From positions 1 to 54,823 of the forward strand of contig MCFE01000596.1 in assembly GCA_002104905.1 (NCBI GenBank): a DNA stretch of 54,823 nucleotides. Direction: 5' to 3'. The stretch is from Basidiobolus meristosporus CBS 931.73. Lineage: Eukaryota; Basidiobolomycota; Basidiobolomycetes; Basidiobolales; Basidiobolaceae. The notes beneath the pieces were generated by a model. The model ran no database searches. It was given only the letters and a program-made list of their open reading frames with translations, and was not told the DNA's origin. Shown piece after piece: positions 1-11,945 of the stretch. A program made the translations under genes and the position numbers. Position 1 is the stretch's first letter, and every line of letters begins with the position of its first letter.

Positions 1-299
1 CCTTATATGGCAAAAAACTTGACGGTATTTCAACAGCCTCACAGCAAGACTCTGATGGCACTATTATGGCAGTATGGTGGCCTACAACTAGACCTGCATA
101 ATGCTACCATATCAGTTTACCAAATAGTATTTCCTTTTTCTACCTCCCCTTGGGCAATTCATGTATTCCTCTGTAGAATCACCCCTCTTTATTTGGTTGC
201 CCACTACTACCTTGAGTATGCCACATATAGTTCAGATCAAAAAGATATGGCCTCCCGCTTACTAACCTCTACAAACATGCACACCTGCCATAGTTGAAA

Positions 300-3071
300 T
301 ACTTCTATCACCTCAACTTTATGACTATTTAGCAAGATACTTGCAAAGTTACCATATACATCTTGCATACATATGCTTGGTTGTTGCCACTTCTGCCAGG
401 ATTACTTTCTGAGCATCCCCAAAGAACTTCTTGGCATTATCTGCCATGAATACCTCCTGAATATCTGCAAAGAACATCTTGGTATTTAGCCAATATGTTC
501 CTTCTCCCTGCTGCATTCTAGTCCCCCTTATAGGTAAGCTTGGGCTCTTGTTTGTGTAAATTCCATATTGCATACTGTAGGACTCGGCTTGTGAACATGA
601 GAAATCTGGCACACCTTGGTAGAGTTTTCCAAATAAAAATTAGTTGCTTGTTGTACACAATGCAGCTTTGCATTTCTTAACTGATTACCCATGCATTGGG
701 CTGCTTAGCTTCCTAATGCCATAAGCATAGGTGTCTCTATGTGCACTTCTGTCCTCAGTATTTTCTAACTCTTCCTGGCTGTCCTCCATGTGCCAACTCA
801 TTACATGCATGATGGACTTGAAGGTAATATTCATGATAAGATTTATTTATATGGTAGTACTGGCAACTCAACTTGTCTTCCTGTCTCCCCACACATCTGC
901 TCCACAGGAAACTCCCAAAAGGTGAAGCAAGACCAAACATTATCCCCACACCAAGCAAGATGGAGTGGAGAATGGATACAGTAGCAGCAGGGATCTACAT
1001 GTGCAGCTTTATGTTAGTAGTATAGTTGCTCAAATCCTATTAGAAACTCCTTGCACAACTGCAGTAGACAGGTCAAGTTGATATTGGTAATCCATTTCTG
1101 GATAAATATTCCTACAATGTCCACACATGACTTGCATTGCTTCCAATGTACTGTTGGTAGGAATAGCATCAGAACACCACTTGAATGAATACATATCCAG
1201 TTCATTCAGTCTTTGCATTTGTATTATTGCATATGTGTATGAATACAGATTGGAGCCCATAAGAAGTACTTAGGGTATCAGACACTCTGTAATATCTTGA
1301 CAATTCTTTGAAAATTCTCTGGTATCTCAAAGGGCTCATTTAGCTTGAAATGCCCCATGTACAACTTGATCCTCAGTATAGGGTCATTGTTGAAAAGCAA
1401 GTGCATTGCTCTCAGTGGACAGCTTTTGCTCCAGCAGATACCCTCTATCTGAAGTATCTCTGGTGTCTGATTGATCTATATTCTTGCCAATGGCTTATAG
1501 CTTACCAACTTTGCTACAATTGCATGCTGACTTCTGTACATTCTCCTTGTGGAAGATGATGTTATTAGTGCTGGTGTTTGAGTAATGATAATGTGTGTGA
1601 GTTATGGAGTAAGTCCCCTAGATCTCACACATTCAACAGCAATACTGTTCACTATGCCCAGAAAAGCCAGCTATCTTGATGATGGCTGGGGTATCTCCAA
1701 TGCAAATACTAATATGCACTCTTGCATGATGGCCATTTACTGTTATTCTACTGGAAAGCATACAAAGTTCATCCAGCAATGGATACCGGTAGCTATCCAG
1801 GTTGTACAGTGATTTAGGCCCAAATACCGGTGAGACTACCATCAGATTATTGCTCTGATACCATAAGATGGGTGGCAGATTCAGATAGATGAGAATTAGT
1901 GGCCAGCAGGATTTGCTGGCAGAGTACTTGTTTAATTAGATTCCATCAAGTGCTAAGGCAAAGGCATGGTCCTACATACCTTCAAAGTAGCCCTTGTGTC
2001 TTAGCTGTTTGTATTGTTTGCCATGGAATACATTTGATATGTTTGCACCTGATTGATACTGAGTGCAATAGTGTAAGGCTTTCCGGTATTTGTCAGACTG
2101 CATTAGCTTCCTCACATTTGGTATTACCAGATGTATCCAGATTGTTAACAATGCTTTCCCTCAGTGGTGTTACAAGTCTTGGTATAAGAGTTGTAGAGGA
2201 ATAGGGAGATTAGCTAGCATTGTATTCACTAAAATATGAACTAATTTTTATTGAGGTTCCAGCAGCTCCCTATATACATTTTGTCAGGTCAATTGCAGAC
2301 TAATTGTATTTCCTAATGTAAGTTGTGGCTGATGACTCATTTGATTGCATCATCATCACCCAATAAGATCCTACTTAATATATCTATTTCTGTCTGATAA
2401 GGATCTGATGATTCATTTGCTGACTAATGCTACTGATTTCATAGATAATACTGATACACTGATAACCCAAACATATACTAATTGATTTGACTAAAAACTG
2501 ATCTAACTTAAACATTCAAGCGGCAGATCATAACAGTGGTAGTGGATTTCTGACTATTTGGACACATTGCAATGGTAGCATTTTTGGATGTGAATACCAT
2601 GCAACTGTTATCACAAGCTGGAATCAGGAGAGTCACTGGATCATATGTTGCCAGCCACATGACAGTTGTCCACTTGTGCCATGTTCATGGTAAGTTGCAT
2701 CCCAGAATGATTTTGTCAAGAAGTAGTAATAATTCCTCAAAGCCCCCATCACAAATATTAGCGGAAACACCCCACTTCTCTAGCCACAATATTACAGTGT
2801 TCACCAGTAGATGGATTGCTGGGTTCACTTGGCTCCATAAAGTACCCTTGGCATTTGTTTCAACAGGTGTTGTCTCATTTTATATTGGGATTTGGCCTGG
2901 CTCAAACATAATACTGTTGTTAAGGGAGATAAGCTCACAATCCATCAGTGAACCTTCTTTGTCAGAGCTATCAATCTGCATGCCAAACTCAGAAGGCTGA
3001 GGTGAGCCCAAAGGTGTCACAAACTCACCTGACTCAGTTTCCACAAGGTGACAAAGATGGCCAGGGACCAA
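300..3071 (-). pseudogene. Tnp2-family transposase remnant (copy A)
   Basis: This is a degenerate transposase gene read on the minus strand. It probably starts at the ATG at 3069-3071. Its N-terminal part contains DSSDKEGSLMD, also present in copy B. Around 1633-1842 the frame gives a Tnp2-like core: a segment with a conserved proline and a PL.DE motif, then ICIGDTPAI and GFSGHSEQYCC. This matches the family pattern of an aspartate followed by a G.S.H...C..C stretch. The C-terminal part (about 1000-700) has the family-like FGP..FW..PMEW region in broken frames, then a tail with QQGEGTYWLNTK near 480-520. Frameshifts, stops and the gypsy LTR at 2168-2535 make it non-functional. An intact protein would be roughly 800 aa. 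Family assignment rests on motif resemblance, not a database search. Confidence 0.6.
2168..2535 (-). repeat. Solo Ty3/gypsy LTR with 4-bp target duplication
   Basis: This 368-bp LTR begins TGTTACAAGTC and ends GATCATAACA. It is the same family as the LTRs at 9308, 9745, 22471, 30575 and 31596. It is flanked by GTGG at 2164-2167 and 2536-2539, a 4-bp target duplication, and it interrupts the Tnp2 transposase remnant. No internal gypsy sequence adjoins it, so it is a solo LTR left by LTR-LTR recombination. Confidence 0.9.
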
Positions 3072-3576
3072 TATAGAAGTATCAACTGGCCAGCAAGATA
3101 ATGTTGGCTCATTAGTGACTAATGAATGGTCAAATAAAACTTGTGTGGCAGAACACTAGCTGTGATCCTTGTAATACCTCCTATGCTACCAGTGTGCTTC
3201 ATGACTAAGAGGCTTGCTACCATAGCCACATGGTCATTTTTCTCTTCTCTTATGGCATTGAGTCAAAGTAGTCTTGTCTATGGGGCAAACTGATTGACCT
3301 TTAACAATGTAATGCTATTGTATCACTTTTTGGTCAGTACTCATGTGTATTCAAGACAGTCTTGTATTTGAGACATTGCACCTATATGTAAGTAAGAATC
3401 AATTTTGACCTGCCATAGTATGCATCATAAATACATTTGTGACCCCACATACACACATATATGTTACACTATCTCCCCTATGGCTTGACTCACTTCCATA
3501 TATATGCCACCCAAAAATAAAGCAAAGTTGTCTGGTTCACAACCAAATTCCACCACTGACAGCAGCACAAGAATGG
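3072..3576. other. Intergenic part of Tnp2 copy A
   Basis: AT-rich stretch between the divergent transposase and ORF-X of copy A. I see no convincing coding potential. It would hold the promoters of both transposon genes, but no clear motif stands out. Confidence 0.4.
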
Positions 3577-4380
3577 TGTGGTAGGGTATACATACTTCCC
3601 ACAGACAAGTTTATTCATATAGCCATTATGATGTACTTGTCCATATTTTATCTTATCAGTAAAATCCCATTCTTCTTTTACCCATTTTATCAGTATTATC
3701 CCCATATGATGTTTGCCCTGATTAGTTATTAGCATTGGTTATCCCAGATGTTATTCAGCTTTGTAATCAGTATATATATCTACATAAGGCAAATACCCAT
3801 GTTGGTACCCATGACACATGACCTAGGTCTATGTTACCATCCCTACCGTTTCAATGCCATATATGGTACTTCTATGTTGCACAGGTTTCAGAATACCACT
3901 CCCTGATTGGTTGGATGTGCTATGCCTTTTAAAATTTTCTAGGATATTCTTGGCATATTTTTAGCCCATTGTGATGCCATCAAGAATTCCACTGATGCTT
4001 GGAATCTTCTAGAACCTTGTCATTAGTAATCACTTGGCAATCAGACAAAGTACGTAAGGTAAAGAAATCCCTCATTAATAAATCATTGCTTCTATCAGTA
4101 AAACTTCTCCCTTATTGATTAGCTGTTGATCACTGCACCTGCCTTCCACAGTACATCTCAGACCTGCCATCAAGGAGCTTTTTAGGGTAGTGCACAAGAC
4201 ACACAGCGGCTTGTGGAGACACTTGGAGCACCTAGGAAGCTAGAGAAGGTGGAGCTTTTACCATAGTGACATATTGACAAAGACACCTGCAGTTTAGACC
4301 CAGAGGTTATTGCACCCATCAGACACCTCAAACACCTAGAGTAGTGTAGCTTCTCCCAGGAGTACTGCTATACTACCACA
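3577..4380. repeat. 0.8-kb LTR-like repeat (family U), older copy
   Basis: This stretch matches, in inverted orientation, the 833-bp insert at 36560-37392. It starts TGTGGTAGGG and ends CTACTACCACA, so it has short inverted ends with TG..CA termini like an LTR. The flanking tetranucleotides (ATGG and ACTG) do not match, so the target duplication is either decayed or lost. No coding region is visible. It may be a solo LTR of a third retrotransposon family or a non-autonomous element. Confidence 0.55.
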
Positions 4381-4389
4381 ACTGTTGGA

Positions 4390-6240
4390 CCACAGCTTGC
4401 TTTGACATTTTGTGCAACAAGTAGTGTTACATCCAAAAAAGACCATGTTGACACTGTGCCCACTGAAGATAATAATGCAGACTCCTCAGGCTCTCAGTCA
4501 GGTATGCAATTGAGAACCTCTGCAGAGCTACAAGCTGACCATTGTGCTCAGGCTGATGAGAATGTAACAAATGTGGTACCCTCAGTTGATGACTAGCAAG
4601 TGGCTGCCATAATATCACCACCACTCATATTAGCAAGTATGTTGTAAGCTCATACCAAAGCATTATTGAAGCAATTAGGTGTAGTGGTTGAAAGGATATA
4701 TGCAATGGCCCAGAGAAATCAGGAAATAGTCCAGAAACAGGATGAGCAAATAATACATGTAGAGCAATCAATATCTCAGTTAGAGGAAGCAATATCATTG
4801 CTGCAAAGAAGGAACTCAAGTAGCTCAATCTTATAGCTAAGAATTGAGCCATCTCCCAATGAAATGATGCAGGAACACCATACAGTCTTTGAAGCACAAC
4901 AACAGTGCCCAAAGATAAATTGTACAGAAAAGCCTATCACAGCATGGGAGGGAGACAATGTGGTGTTTGCACCAAGGCCCAAAAATCAACAAACATTGAA
5001 GATCTGTGATGCTGTTGAGTGCTATAATAAAGAGTGAGCTAATATTCAAGAGGCTGTCAGAAGTCTAGCACACCATCACCTTAAGGCCTGCATACCATAG
5101 AACCATCAGGAACTCAAGGCCAAGCAGAATGCACTTGACTTGTTCCATGAGCATTATCCTGGATTCAAACAGGTAAGCAGATTTTGGGGCCAGCTTTGGT
5201 ATGCTAAGAAAGTATCTTAAGAATAGCAGAAACCATCCAAGGCAGAAGTACAAAGGTGCCATGGCTAAAAACCAGCAGCTTCCTCAAGAGCCTGCTACAA
5301 GCAGGGCCAAAAGCTCTAAACAAGTGTCAAAGAGACATCAGGTAGCTGGAAGAGTGCCAATTAGGGACAAGCAGGCAGATATGGATGCCTCAGTGCAACA
5401 ATTATCAAGGAAAAGCATAGTACAACTCAAGAAACACTTGGTCAAAGTAGCAGTGAAGGACCTGGCAGTGATAAAAACCAGCAGATTTTACAGGAGCCTA
5501 TCACAACAGCAGTTGAGAGCTTGAACAAACATAAAAGAAATATCAGGCTGCCAGGAGAGTGCCAGCAAGCAACAAGCAGGACAATACAGATGCTTCAGCG
5601 CAGAATTTACCAAGGAGAAAGCATAACTCATTACAAGCAGCACTCAAACAAAGCAGCAGTGAAAGACCTGGCAGTGACAAAGGAAAAGGTAAAGGGAAAA
5701 TGTCTATACCATCCTGAGACAGGGAGGCATGCAAAAAAAAACTGCAGTTCTTGCCAATTAACGCCACAAGTCTGGAGCAGACTGAATCCCACCATAGTTA
5801 AGAGGAAATACAAACAAGAAAACAATTGTTTCCACAAGAGTTGGAAGCACAGCCAGTGGAGCTACACTCCAGCAAGATAGATGAGTTTGCAGAAAAAGGC
5901 AATTTGTCTACCACAGCCTCCGCATCCTGCCTTGCTGACAGAGTGGAGATCCTGCTGACAGACAAGGCTACAATGCCAACAACTCAAAAGACTATCACAA
6001 TGCCATCAGTGGAATTTTAGAACATTAATAGGCACACCAACAGGTTGCAGCACTTCTTCAAGAGCAGTGCTCAAGAAAATGCACTTGACTATTGCAAGGA
6101 TTTATTACAAAGACTGGCAATGAGGTTCTGGACCTTGCAGTGCCAGCTGACAACCAGGATATGTGGGAACTAGTGTACAAACAGTGGCATAAAGCCATTA
6201 GGTTCCCATCAAAGTTGTGAAACCAGAGCATTACAGCAGA
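4390..6240 (+). pseudogene. ORF-X: accessory gene of the Tnp2 transposon, degenerate
   Basis: This is a broken open frame read toward the terminal repeat at 6700. Pieces are visible at about 4402-4596 (acidic, Ser/Asp/Glu-rich), 4690-4830 (a Gln/Glu-rich stretch likely to form a coiled coil), 5201-5524 and 5521-5880 (Lys/Gln-rich, with a repeated VKDLAV motif), and 5850-6240. A related fragment lies on the minus strand at 23598-23993 and another at 41758-41959, so it was a real gene of the transposon. No enzyme motif is seen. By analogy with TnpA of plant CACTA elements it might be a DNA-binding accessory protein; that is inference only. Confidence 0.45.
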
Positions 6241-6700
6241 AATACTTATTGAGTGGTGGATTTTAATGGAGTTACTTGTTGAGTGTGGGGTTGGGCTTAA
6301 TGTTAGTGCAGGTATAGGGACTTGTATAGGTCAATACATTTGCATAGTGAGATACAGCTGAAGTTTTAATGGATATAAATCATGGTGTACACATGCAAGA
6401 TAAGAGAAACAGTTGAGTCAGGTAGTAGGGAGTGTAAAAAAGAGGCAATATCCACACAACTGTAGGAGGTGACAGAGTGTCCTGGATCATAAAGTGCACA
6501 AATTGGCCAGGAACCAATCAAAAGCCACTTATACACTGATGTGATGACAAATTTTGACTAAGTTTTGTAAAATCTGGGGTGCAATTATTATTCAACAGTC
6601 TCTGGACAGTGTCCTGACCAGATCAATACCTCTGAGTCACAGAACTTGAAATTTGTGACAGCCTTTTGACAGGATCATTATAATAATTTTTCATAGGGGA
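6241..6700. repeat. Subterminal region and terminal inverted repeat of Tnp2 copy A
   Basis: This non-coding stretch matches (inverted) the first 300-400 bp after the terminal repeat at 23203 and after the one at 32691. It ends with the 17-bp terminal repeat at 6684-6700, which differs from the copy-B left terminal repeat by one base. Confidence 0.65.
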
Positions 6701-8150
6701 TGCTGTCATAATGCTGGCAGCTTAGAATCAATTACCCTCATTATAATTTCATGATGCAACATGACAGTATTTTGCTGTTTTTACTACTAAATAGGTTAAT
6801 AAGCTTGACAGTGTTTTAGCTGCTCTTAGTCAGTAATTGCATGGAATTCTGACAGTCTTACTGCAGTCTATATTGATTTAGCAGACCCAGCTAGCCAATA
6901 CATGCAAATGCTAAATATGGAAAAAACTTGATGGTTTTTTGATGGCTGTGATGTGAACATCTGTTAGCATTATAATGGCAGTACTACAGCCTGCAGCTAG
7001 TACTGTATGATGCTACAGCATCAATTAACCAAATGGTATTTTCTTTTTCTACCTCCTCCTGCACCATTCATATATTCTACTGTGGACTCACCCTCCTATA
7101 CTTGCTTACCCACTAGTCCAGGGGCATTCAACATCTAGCTCTTGTCATAAAAATTATGGCCTCCTGCATGCTAACCTCCACATACACACACCAGCTGCAA
7201 TTGACACACTTTTATCACCACATCTTTATGGCTTTCAGTGTAATATTTGCAAAGTTGCCCTATAGCATACATTGCTGGTAACACATATATCTTGCAAGCA
7301 TATTCCTGATTGCAACCACTTTACCTGTGAATACCTCCTGAATATCAATAAAGTACTCCTCAGTACTTAGCCAAATATTCCCACTCCCTGCTGTATTCTA
7401 GTCTCCATAGTAGGTATACTTTGGCTCTTATTTGGGTGACCTCTGTGTTGAACAGCGTAGATATTGGCTAATGGCCAGGAGAAACCAGGCCATACTTTTA
7501 TAAGGTTGTCTAATAAAGTCAAGTTGCTTGTTGTGTCCAACCCAACCTTGCATTACTTAGCTGATTACCCATGCATTGGGGCTGCTTAGCTTCTTAATGC
7601 CAAAGGCATAGGTATCTCCAAGTGCACATCTGTGCTCAAAATTTTCCAGCTCTTCCTGGCTGTCCTCCATGTGCCAGCTCATCACATTTATAATGGACCT
7701 GAAGGTTATGCTGTTGCTGAGATTGGGATAAGGAAGTGCAGCAACTTAACATGCCTTCTGTTCTCACCTCACATACACTCTATAGGAAATTCCTAAACGG
7801 TGAGGCAAAGCCCAATATTCTCCATACACCATGCTAGAAGAAATAGAGAATGGATACTGTAGCAGCTAAGTTCTATGTGCTCAGCTCTATGCTTGTAGTA
7901 GAGCCACTCAAGCCCCATCACTAAATCCTAACATAAAAGCTGTTGATGTGATAAATTGGCATGAATGATACTATTCTAGATAAGCATCCCTTTAATATCA
8001 ACACATGACTCCCAATACTTTCAAAGTATTCTTGGTGGAAATGACTCTATAAGGCCACTTGAATAAATACATATCTGTTGATCTAGTCCTTTTGTTTGTA
8101 TTGTTGCATATTCATTTGAATACTGATTGGAGTTTTCTCAACCTACTTTC
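6701..8150 (-). mobile_element. Truncated Tnp2 transposon, fragment E
   Basis: From 6701 the sequence resembles the transposase-side end of the family in reverse orientation (compare 24450-25500), starting some 70 bp inside the expected terminal repeat. It includes subterminal sequence (6701-7000) and the 3' part of a minus-strand transposase remnant (about 7200-8130), full of stops. It abuts copy A directly and is followed by the end of another copy. Confidence 0.5.
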
Positions 8151-9251
8151 CATATAAAAATAATTTGATCATGCAGGTGGATACAATCCAGATCAACTGC
8201 TAAGGTCCCATAATGAGGCTATCAGAATCTTGTCAGCTTGGAATTATTGGCTCTCTTTAAAGCCTTATGATGCAACATGCCAATAGTTTGCTGATTTTAC
8301 TGCTAAATAAATAAATCATACTTGACTGTGTTCTGGCAGTCCATGGACAGGATTTGAATGGCATTTTAGCAGTCCTATTGCAGTCTACACATATCTGAGC
8401 AGACTCAACAGGCCAGTATCTAATGCATATAAGAGAAAAACTTGACGGCATTTTGATTTCCTTGATGGGGAAAACGGTTAGCAGTATATTGGCAGTATGT
8501 TGGCCTATAGCTACTACTGTATAAAGCCAACATAACAATTTACCAAATGGTATTTCCTTTTGCTACCTCCTGTGGTACTGTTAATCTATTCTGTAGCAAG
8601 GTAACCCCATAATACTTGCTTACCAACTACTATTGTGGGTACTTCACATATAGTTCATATCAAAAACAACTATGGACTCCTGCTGACTAACCTCTAAATA
8701 TGTGCACACCCACTGTGATATACACACTTCTATCACCTCAGCTTTATAGCTTTTCAGTGTACAATATTTGCAGAGTTGCCATTTACCTTGTTTTGCTGAT
8801 GACATATATATCTTGCAAACATATGCTTGGTTGTTGCCACTTTTGCCATGAGTATCTCTTGAATATTCTCAATACACTTCTTGGTACCTAGCCTGCATAT
8901 TCCTTCTCCCTGCTGGATTTTATTCACCCTTGTAGGTATGCTCTAATTCTTGTTTGTATGAATTTTGAACTGAATCATGTAGCAATTGACATGTACTCAG
9001 GAGAAGTCTGGCATACTTTATGAAGTTGTCCTAATAAGAATAATCTGCTTATCACAATCAACCCAACCTTGCATTGGGGCTGCTTAGCTTCTTAATGCCA
9101 AGGGCCTAGGTGTTATCATATGCACTTTCATCCTCAATATCCCCCTACTCTTCCTGGCTGTCTTCCATGTGCCAACTTATTAAATCCATAACAGATTTGA
9201 AGACATCATTGTTAATGAGATTGTGACAAAGTAGTACCTGAAGCTTGACCA
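8151..9251 (-). mobile_element. Truncated Tnp2 transposon, fragment F
   Basis: A second transposase-side end in the same orientation begins near 8155, with a decayed terminal repeat then a GTGGATACAATCCAGATC stretch like that near 41722-41735 inverted. It runs through the 3' UTR-like and C-terminal transposase region and stops at about 9251, where a copia-B LTR begins. It is non-functional. Confidence 0.5.
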
Positions 9252-9307
9252 AATCCCTTGGATCTGGCATATATACCACCTAACTTAGTAACTTTGATCT
9301 TTACATG
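9252..9307 (+). repeat. Copia-B LTR, left part, split by gypsy composite
   Basis: The CACCTAACTTAGTAACTTTGATC stretch matches the start region of copia-B LTRs and continues at 22844 beyond the gypsy composite. The last four bases, CATG (9304-9307), are repeated at 22840-22843 as the target duplication of that insertion. Confidence 0.65.
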
Positions 9308-9675
9308 TGTTACAAGTCTTGGTATAAGAGTTGTAGAGGAATAGGGAGTTTAGCTAGTATTGTATTCACTAAAACTTGAACTGATCTTTATTGAGGTTCC
9401 AGCAGCTCCTTATATACACTTTGCCAGATCAATTGCTGACTAATTGTATATTCTAATGTAGGCTGTGGCTGATAACTCATTTGATTGCATCATCATCACC
9501 CAATAAGATCCTACCTCATATATCTATTTCTGTCTGATAAGGATCTGCTGATTCATTTGCTGACTAATGCTACTGATTTGATAGGTATTACTGATATACT
9601 GATAACCTAAACATATACTAATTGATTTGACTAAAAACTGATCTAACTTAAATATTCAAGTGGCAGATCATAACA
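9308..9675 (-). repeat. Gypsy-2 3' LTR
   Basis: This 368-bp LTR runs TGTTACAAG...CATAACA. It is followed on the inner side by TTCTCCCTTGC (9676-9686), which on the element strand reads GCAAGGGAGAA, the polypurine tract expected just before a 3' LTR. Confidence 0.85.
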
Positions 9676-9744
9676 TTCTCCCTTGCTAAAGATGAGAGGG
9701 TTCTCCTGAGTCTCTTTTCATGTGATATCAAAATTTTGATGGTT
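9676..9744 (-). other. Remnant 3' end of gypsy-2 with polypurine tract
   Basis: These 69 bp are all that is left of the 3' internal region of gypsy-2. They contain the polypurine tract (9676-9686) and then about 58 bp of non-coding sequence up to the 5' LTR of gypsy-1. Confidence 0.7.
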
Positions 9745-10112
9745 TGTTATGATCTGCCGCTTGAATGTTTAAATTAGATCAGTTTTTAGTCAAATCAATT
9801 AGTATATGTTTAGGTTATCAGTATATCAGTAATACCTATCAAATCAGTAGCATTAGTCAGCAAATGAATCAGCAGATCCTTATCAGACAGAAATAGATAT
9901 ATGAGGTAGGATCTTATTGGGTGATGATGATGCAATCAAATGAGTTATCAGCCACAGCCTACATTAGAATATACAATTAGTCAGCAATTGATCTGGCAAA
10001 GTGTATATAAGGAGCTGCTGGAACCTCAATAAAGATCAGTTCAAGTTTTAGTGAATACAATACTAGCTAAACTCCCTATTCCTCTACAACTCTTATACCA
10101 AGACTTGAAACA
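9745..10112 (+). repeat. Gypsy-1 5' LTR
   Basis: This LTR is 368 bp and an inverted copy of 9308-9675, so the two form a hairpin with a 69-nt loop. It contains a TATATAA box (10004-10010) and AATAAA (10028-10033) near its 3' end, consistent with promoter and polyadenylation functions. Confidence 0.9.
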
Positions 10113-10122
10113 TTGGTAGCAG
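10113..10122 (+). promoter_or_regulatory. Gypsy-1 primer binding site
   Basis: TTGGTAGCAG directly after the 5' LTR. TGGTAGCAG is complementary to the CTGCTACCA 3' end typical of eukaryotic initiator tRNA-Met, a common primer for this class. In gypsy-2 the site (22451-22470, inverted) reads TTGGTAGCTGC. Confidence 0.65.
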
Positions 10123-10170
10123 TGATAACCAGAAACCTCCCTCCTGAAGAAAGAAGAAACCACCCTCAAG

Positions 10171-11576
10171 ATGTTGGACAATCAAAAATGGAAGAATGCC
10201 ATGCAGCAAATCCTGGCCCAACAGCAACAGATACTCCAGATCCTCAGCCAGCAGCAACAAGGAATGACTACCAAGGCTCAGGGCCAGCAAAGACCTGTCA
10301 AGAGCAACTTTAGTGTGAAGGTCAACCGGTACCACGGCAGATGCAGCTTTACAGTGGTACCACAACAAGATCAGGTCAGCCACTATGATGGGATGCTCTA
10401 CAATCTCTATCTGGGATGAGTTTGTGTTGGAAATTCAGGATGCTTTTGAACCTCCACACCAGCAGACACTACTAAGAAGGAAGTTAAAGACACTCAGTCA
10501 GAAAGGAATGGTTCAAGATTACATCTATGAGTACAGATGTCTACTTGGACAAATTGAAAGAATGGACCCTGTGGATCAAGTTGAATACTTTATTGATGGG
10601 TTGAACAAAAGAACTTGCAAGGAAGTGAATTATTGAGGACTTCAGACTATTGAAGAAGCCATCAAGATTGCCATTGACTATTACTCAGCTATGTTTGGAG
10701 TTGGGAAGCCTACAGTGACTAATCAGAAAGGCTACAATCATTATGAAAGAAGACAGTCAGAAGCAGTACCAATGGAAATAGATGCCATGCAGAAGAATCC
10801 TACCTCAGAAGAATGTAAGGAGAAAGGGCTTTGCTTCATTTGCCACCAGCAAGGACATATTGCAAAGTACTGCCCTCAGAGAAGAAATGGACACCAACCA
10901 TCAAGAACCTTTAACCATATTGAGTCCCATGAACACAGTAATGTGGAGGATGAGCTTCAAGAAGACTTGGAACTCACCTTCCATATGACAGAAGAGTACT
11001 TGTCCCAAATGACCTCAAACTCAGGGAAGTTACTGTACTTAAATGGAGTAATCAATGGAGTACCTGCCAAGATCATGATTGACTTGGGATCATTGCATGA
11101 GTACATGTCAGAGCAATTTGCTCTGAAGGCTGGAATCAACTTGGAACCAACCAAATCAACTTCAGTCTTGACAGCTGATGGGAACTCTCACATAATCAAC
11201 TGTATTACTCAGCCAGTAAGGATGAAGACCAATGACTATGAAGAAGTTCTACAGGCCTACATATTTGGGAACTGCAAGTTTGACCTTGTACTTGGGAAAA
11301 CCTGGCTATTTTGTTGTAATCCATCAATCAACTGGAGAACCCATGCTACTCAGATCCAGAAGGACAACAAGACCTATGAACTATTACCTGCCAGACTGGA
11401 TTTCAACTTGTACAATTCCAGCATGTGTGAGACAAGTGAACTTAGCAAGACCCAGTTTTGTAGAGCACTTAGAAAAGGTACCCAGATGTTCCTCATGGCA
11501 GTATTACAGGAGGATTCCTCTACCCCAGCACCCCAGCAGGTCCAGACTCTGTTGAAGAAATATTCAGACATGTTTC
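10171..11576 (+). pseudogene. Gypsy-1 gag and protease part, interrupted
   Basis: The gag frame starts at 10171 (MLDNQKWKNAMQQ) with a Gln-rich stretch. Compared with gypsy-2, about 45 codons of capsid are deleted near 10340. A premature stop lies at 10636 (TGA where gypsy-2 has CAA). The nucleocapsid zinc knuckle CFICHQQGHIAKYC (10834-10875) fits CX2CX4HX4C. The retropepsin site reads MIDLGS, where gypsy-2 has MIDSGA, so the DSG catalytic triplet is lost. At 11577 the gene is split by copia-A1, and it continues at 16269. Read with the 16269-18370 part, this is an inactive Ty3/gypsy polyprotein. Confidence 0.85.
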
Positions 11577-11945
11577 TGTTGAAATATTGGACTATTTGGT
11601 ATCATTCAGCAGCTAAAAATTTACTTAACAATTCTAGGCTAGTCTTAGTCACTGTAGGACTCATTTACTGCCTTAACTTCGCCACTTTCTCCAGATATAT
11701 GATCTTATGATTATTCCCCTATAGTCAGGATCAAATTAGCACTATTACCAAACAATATGTACTAACCCTGAAACTGTTACAGAATGCTCCTGAATATTGA
11801 GAAACCCTCCCTACTTAGTGTTGCAGCTGTATTACTTCTACAAAGGTATAAATACTGAGCTTCTTTATGAATAAACAATAGTTCAACTATTATCACTATT
11901 TCTTGATAAATTCCTTATATCCAAATCACTTCTTAAATTGCAACA
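11577..11945 (+). repeat. Copia-A1 5' LTR
   Basis: This LTR is 369 bp and runs TGTTGAAATATT...AATTGCAACA. TATAAATA (11847-11854) and AATAAA (11870-11875) lie near the 3' end, giving a compact U3/R region. Confidence 0.95.

Larger units (their letters stand above)
1..6700 (-). mobile_element. Tnp2-type (CACTA/CMC-like) DNA transposon, copy A, left end outside window
   Basis: This is a decayed DNA transposon. Its right boundary is a 17-bp terminal repeat at 6684-6700 (reverse complement TCCCCTATGAAAAATTA), also found at both ends of copy B. Inside, a Tnp2-like transposase remnant reads leftward (about 3071 to 300), and a second degenerate gene (ORF-X, about 4390-6240) reads rightward toward the terminal repeat. 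The two genes are divergent. It carries two later insertions: a solo gypsy LTR (2168-2535) and a 0.8-kb LTR-like repeat (3577-4380). The other end lies before base 1. The class comes from the transposase motifs; the one-element interpretation is inferred from the shared layout with copies B and C. Confidence 0.6.
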
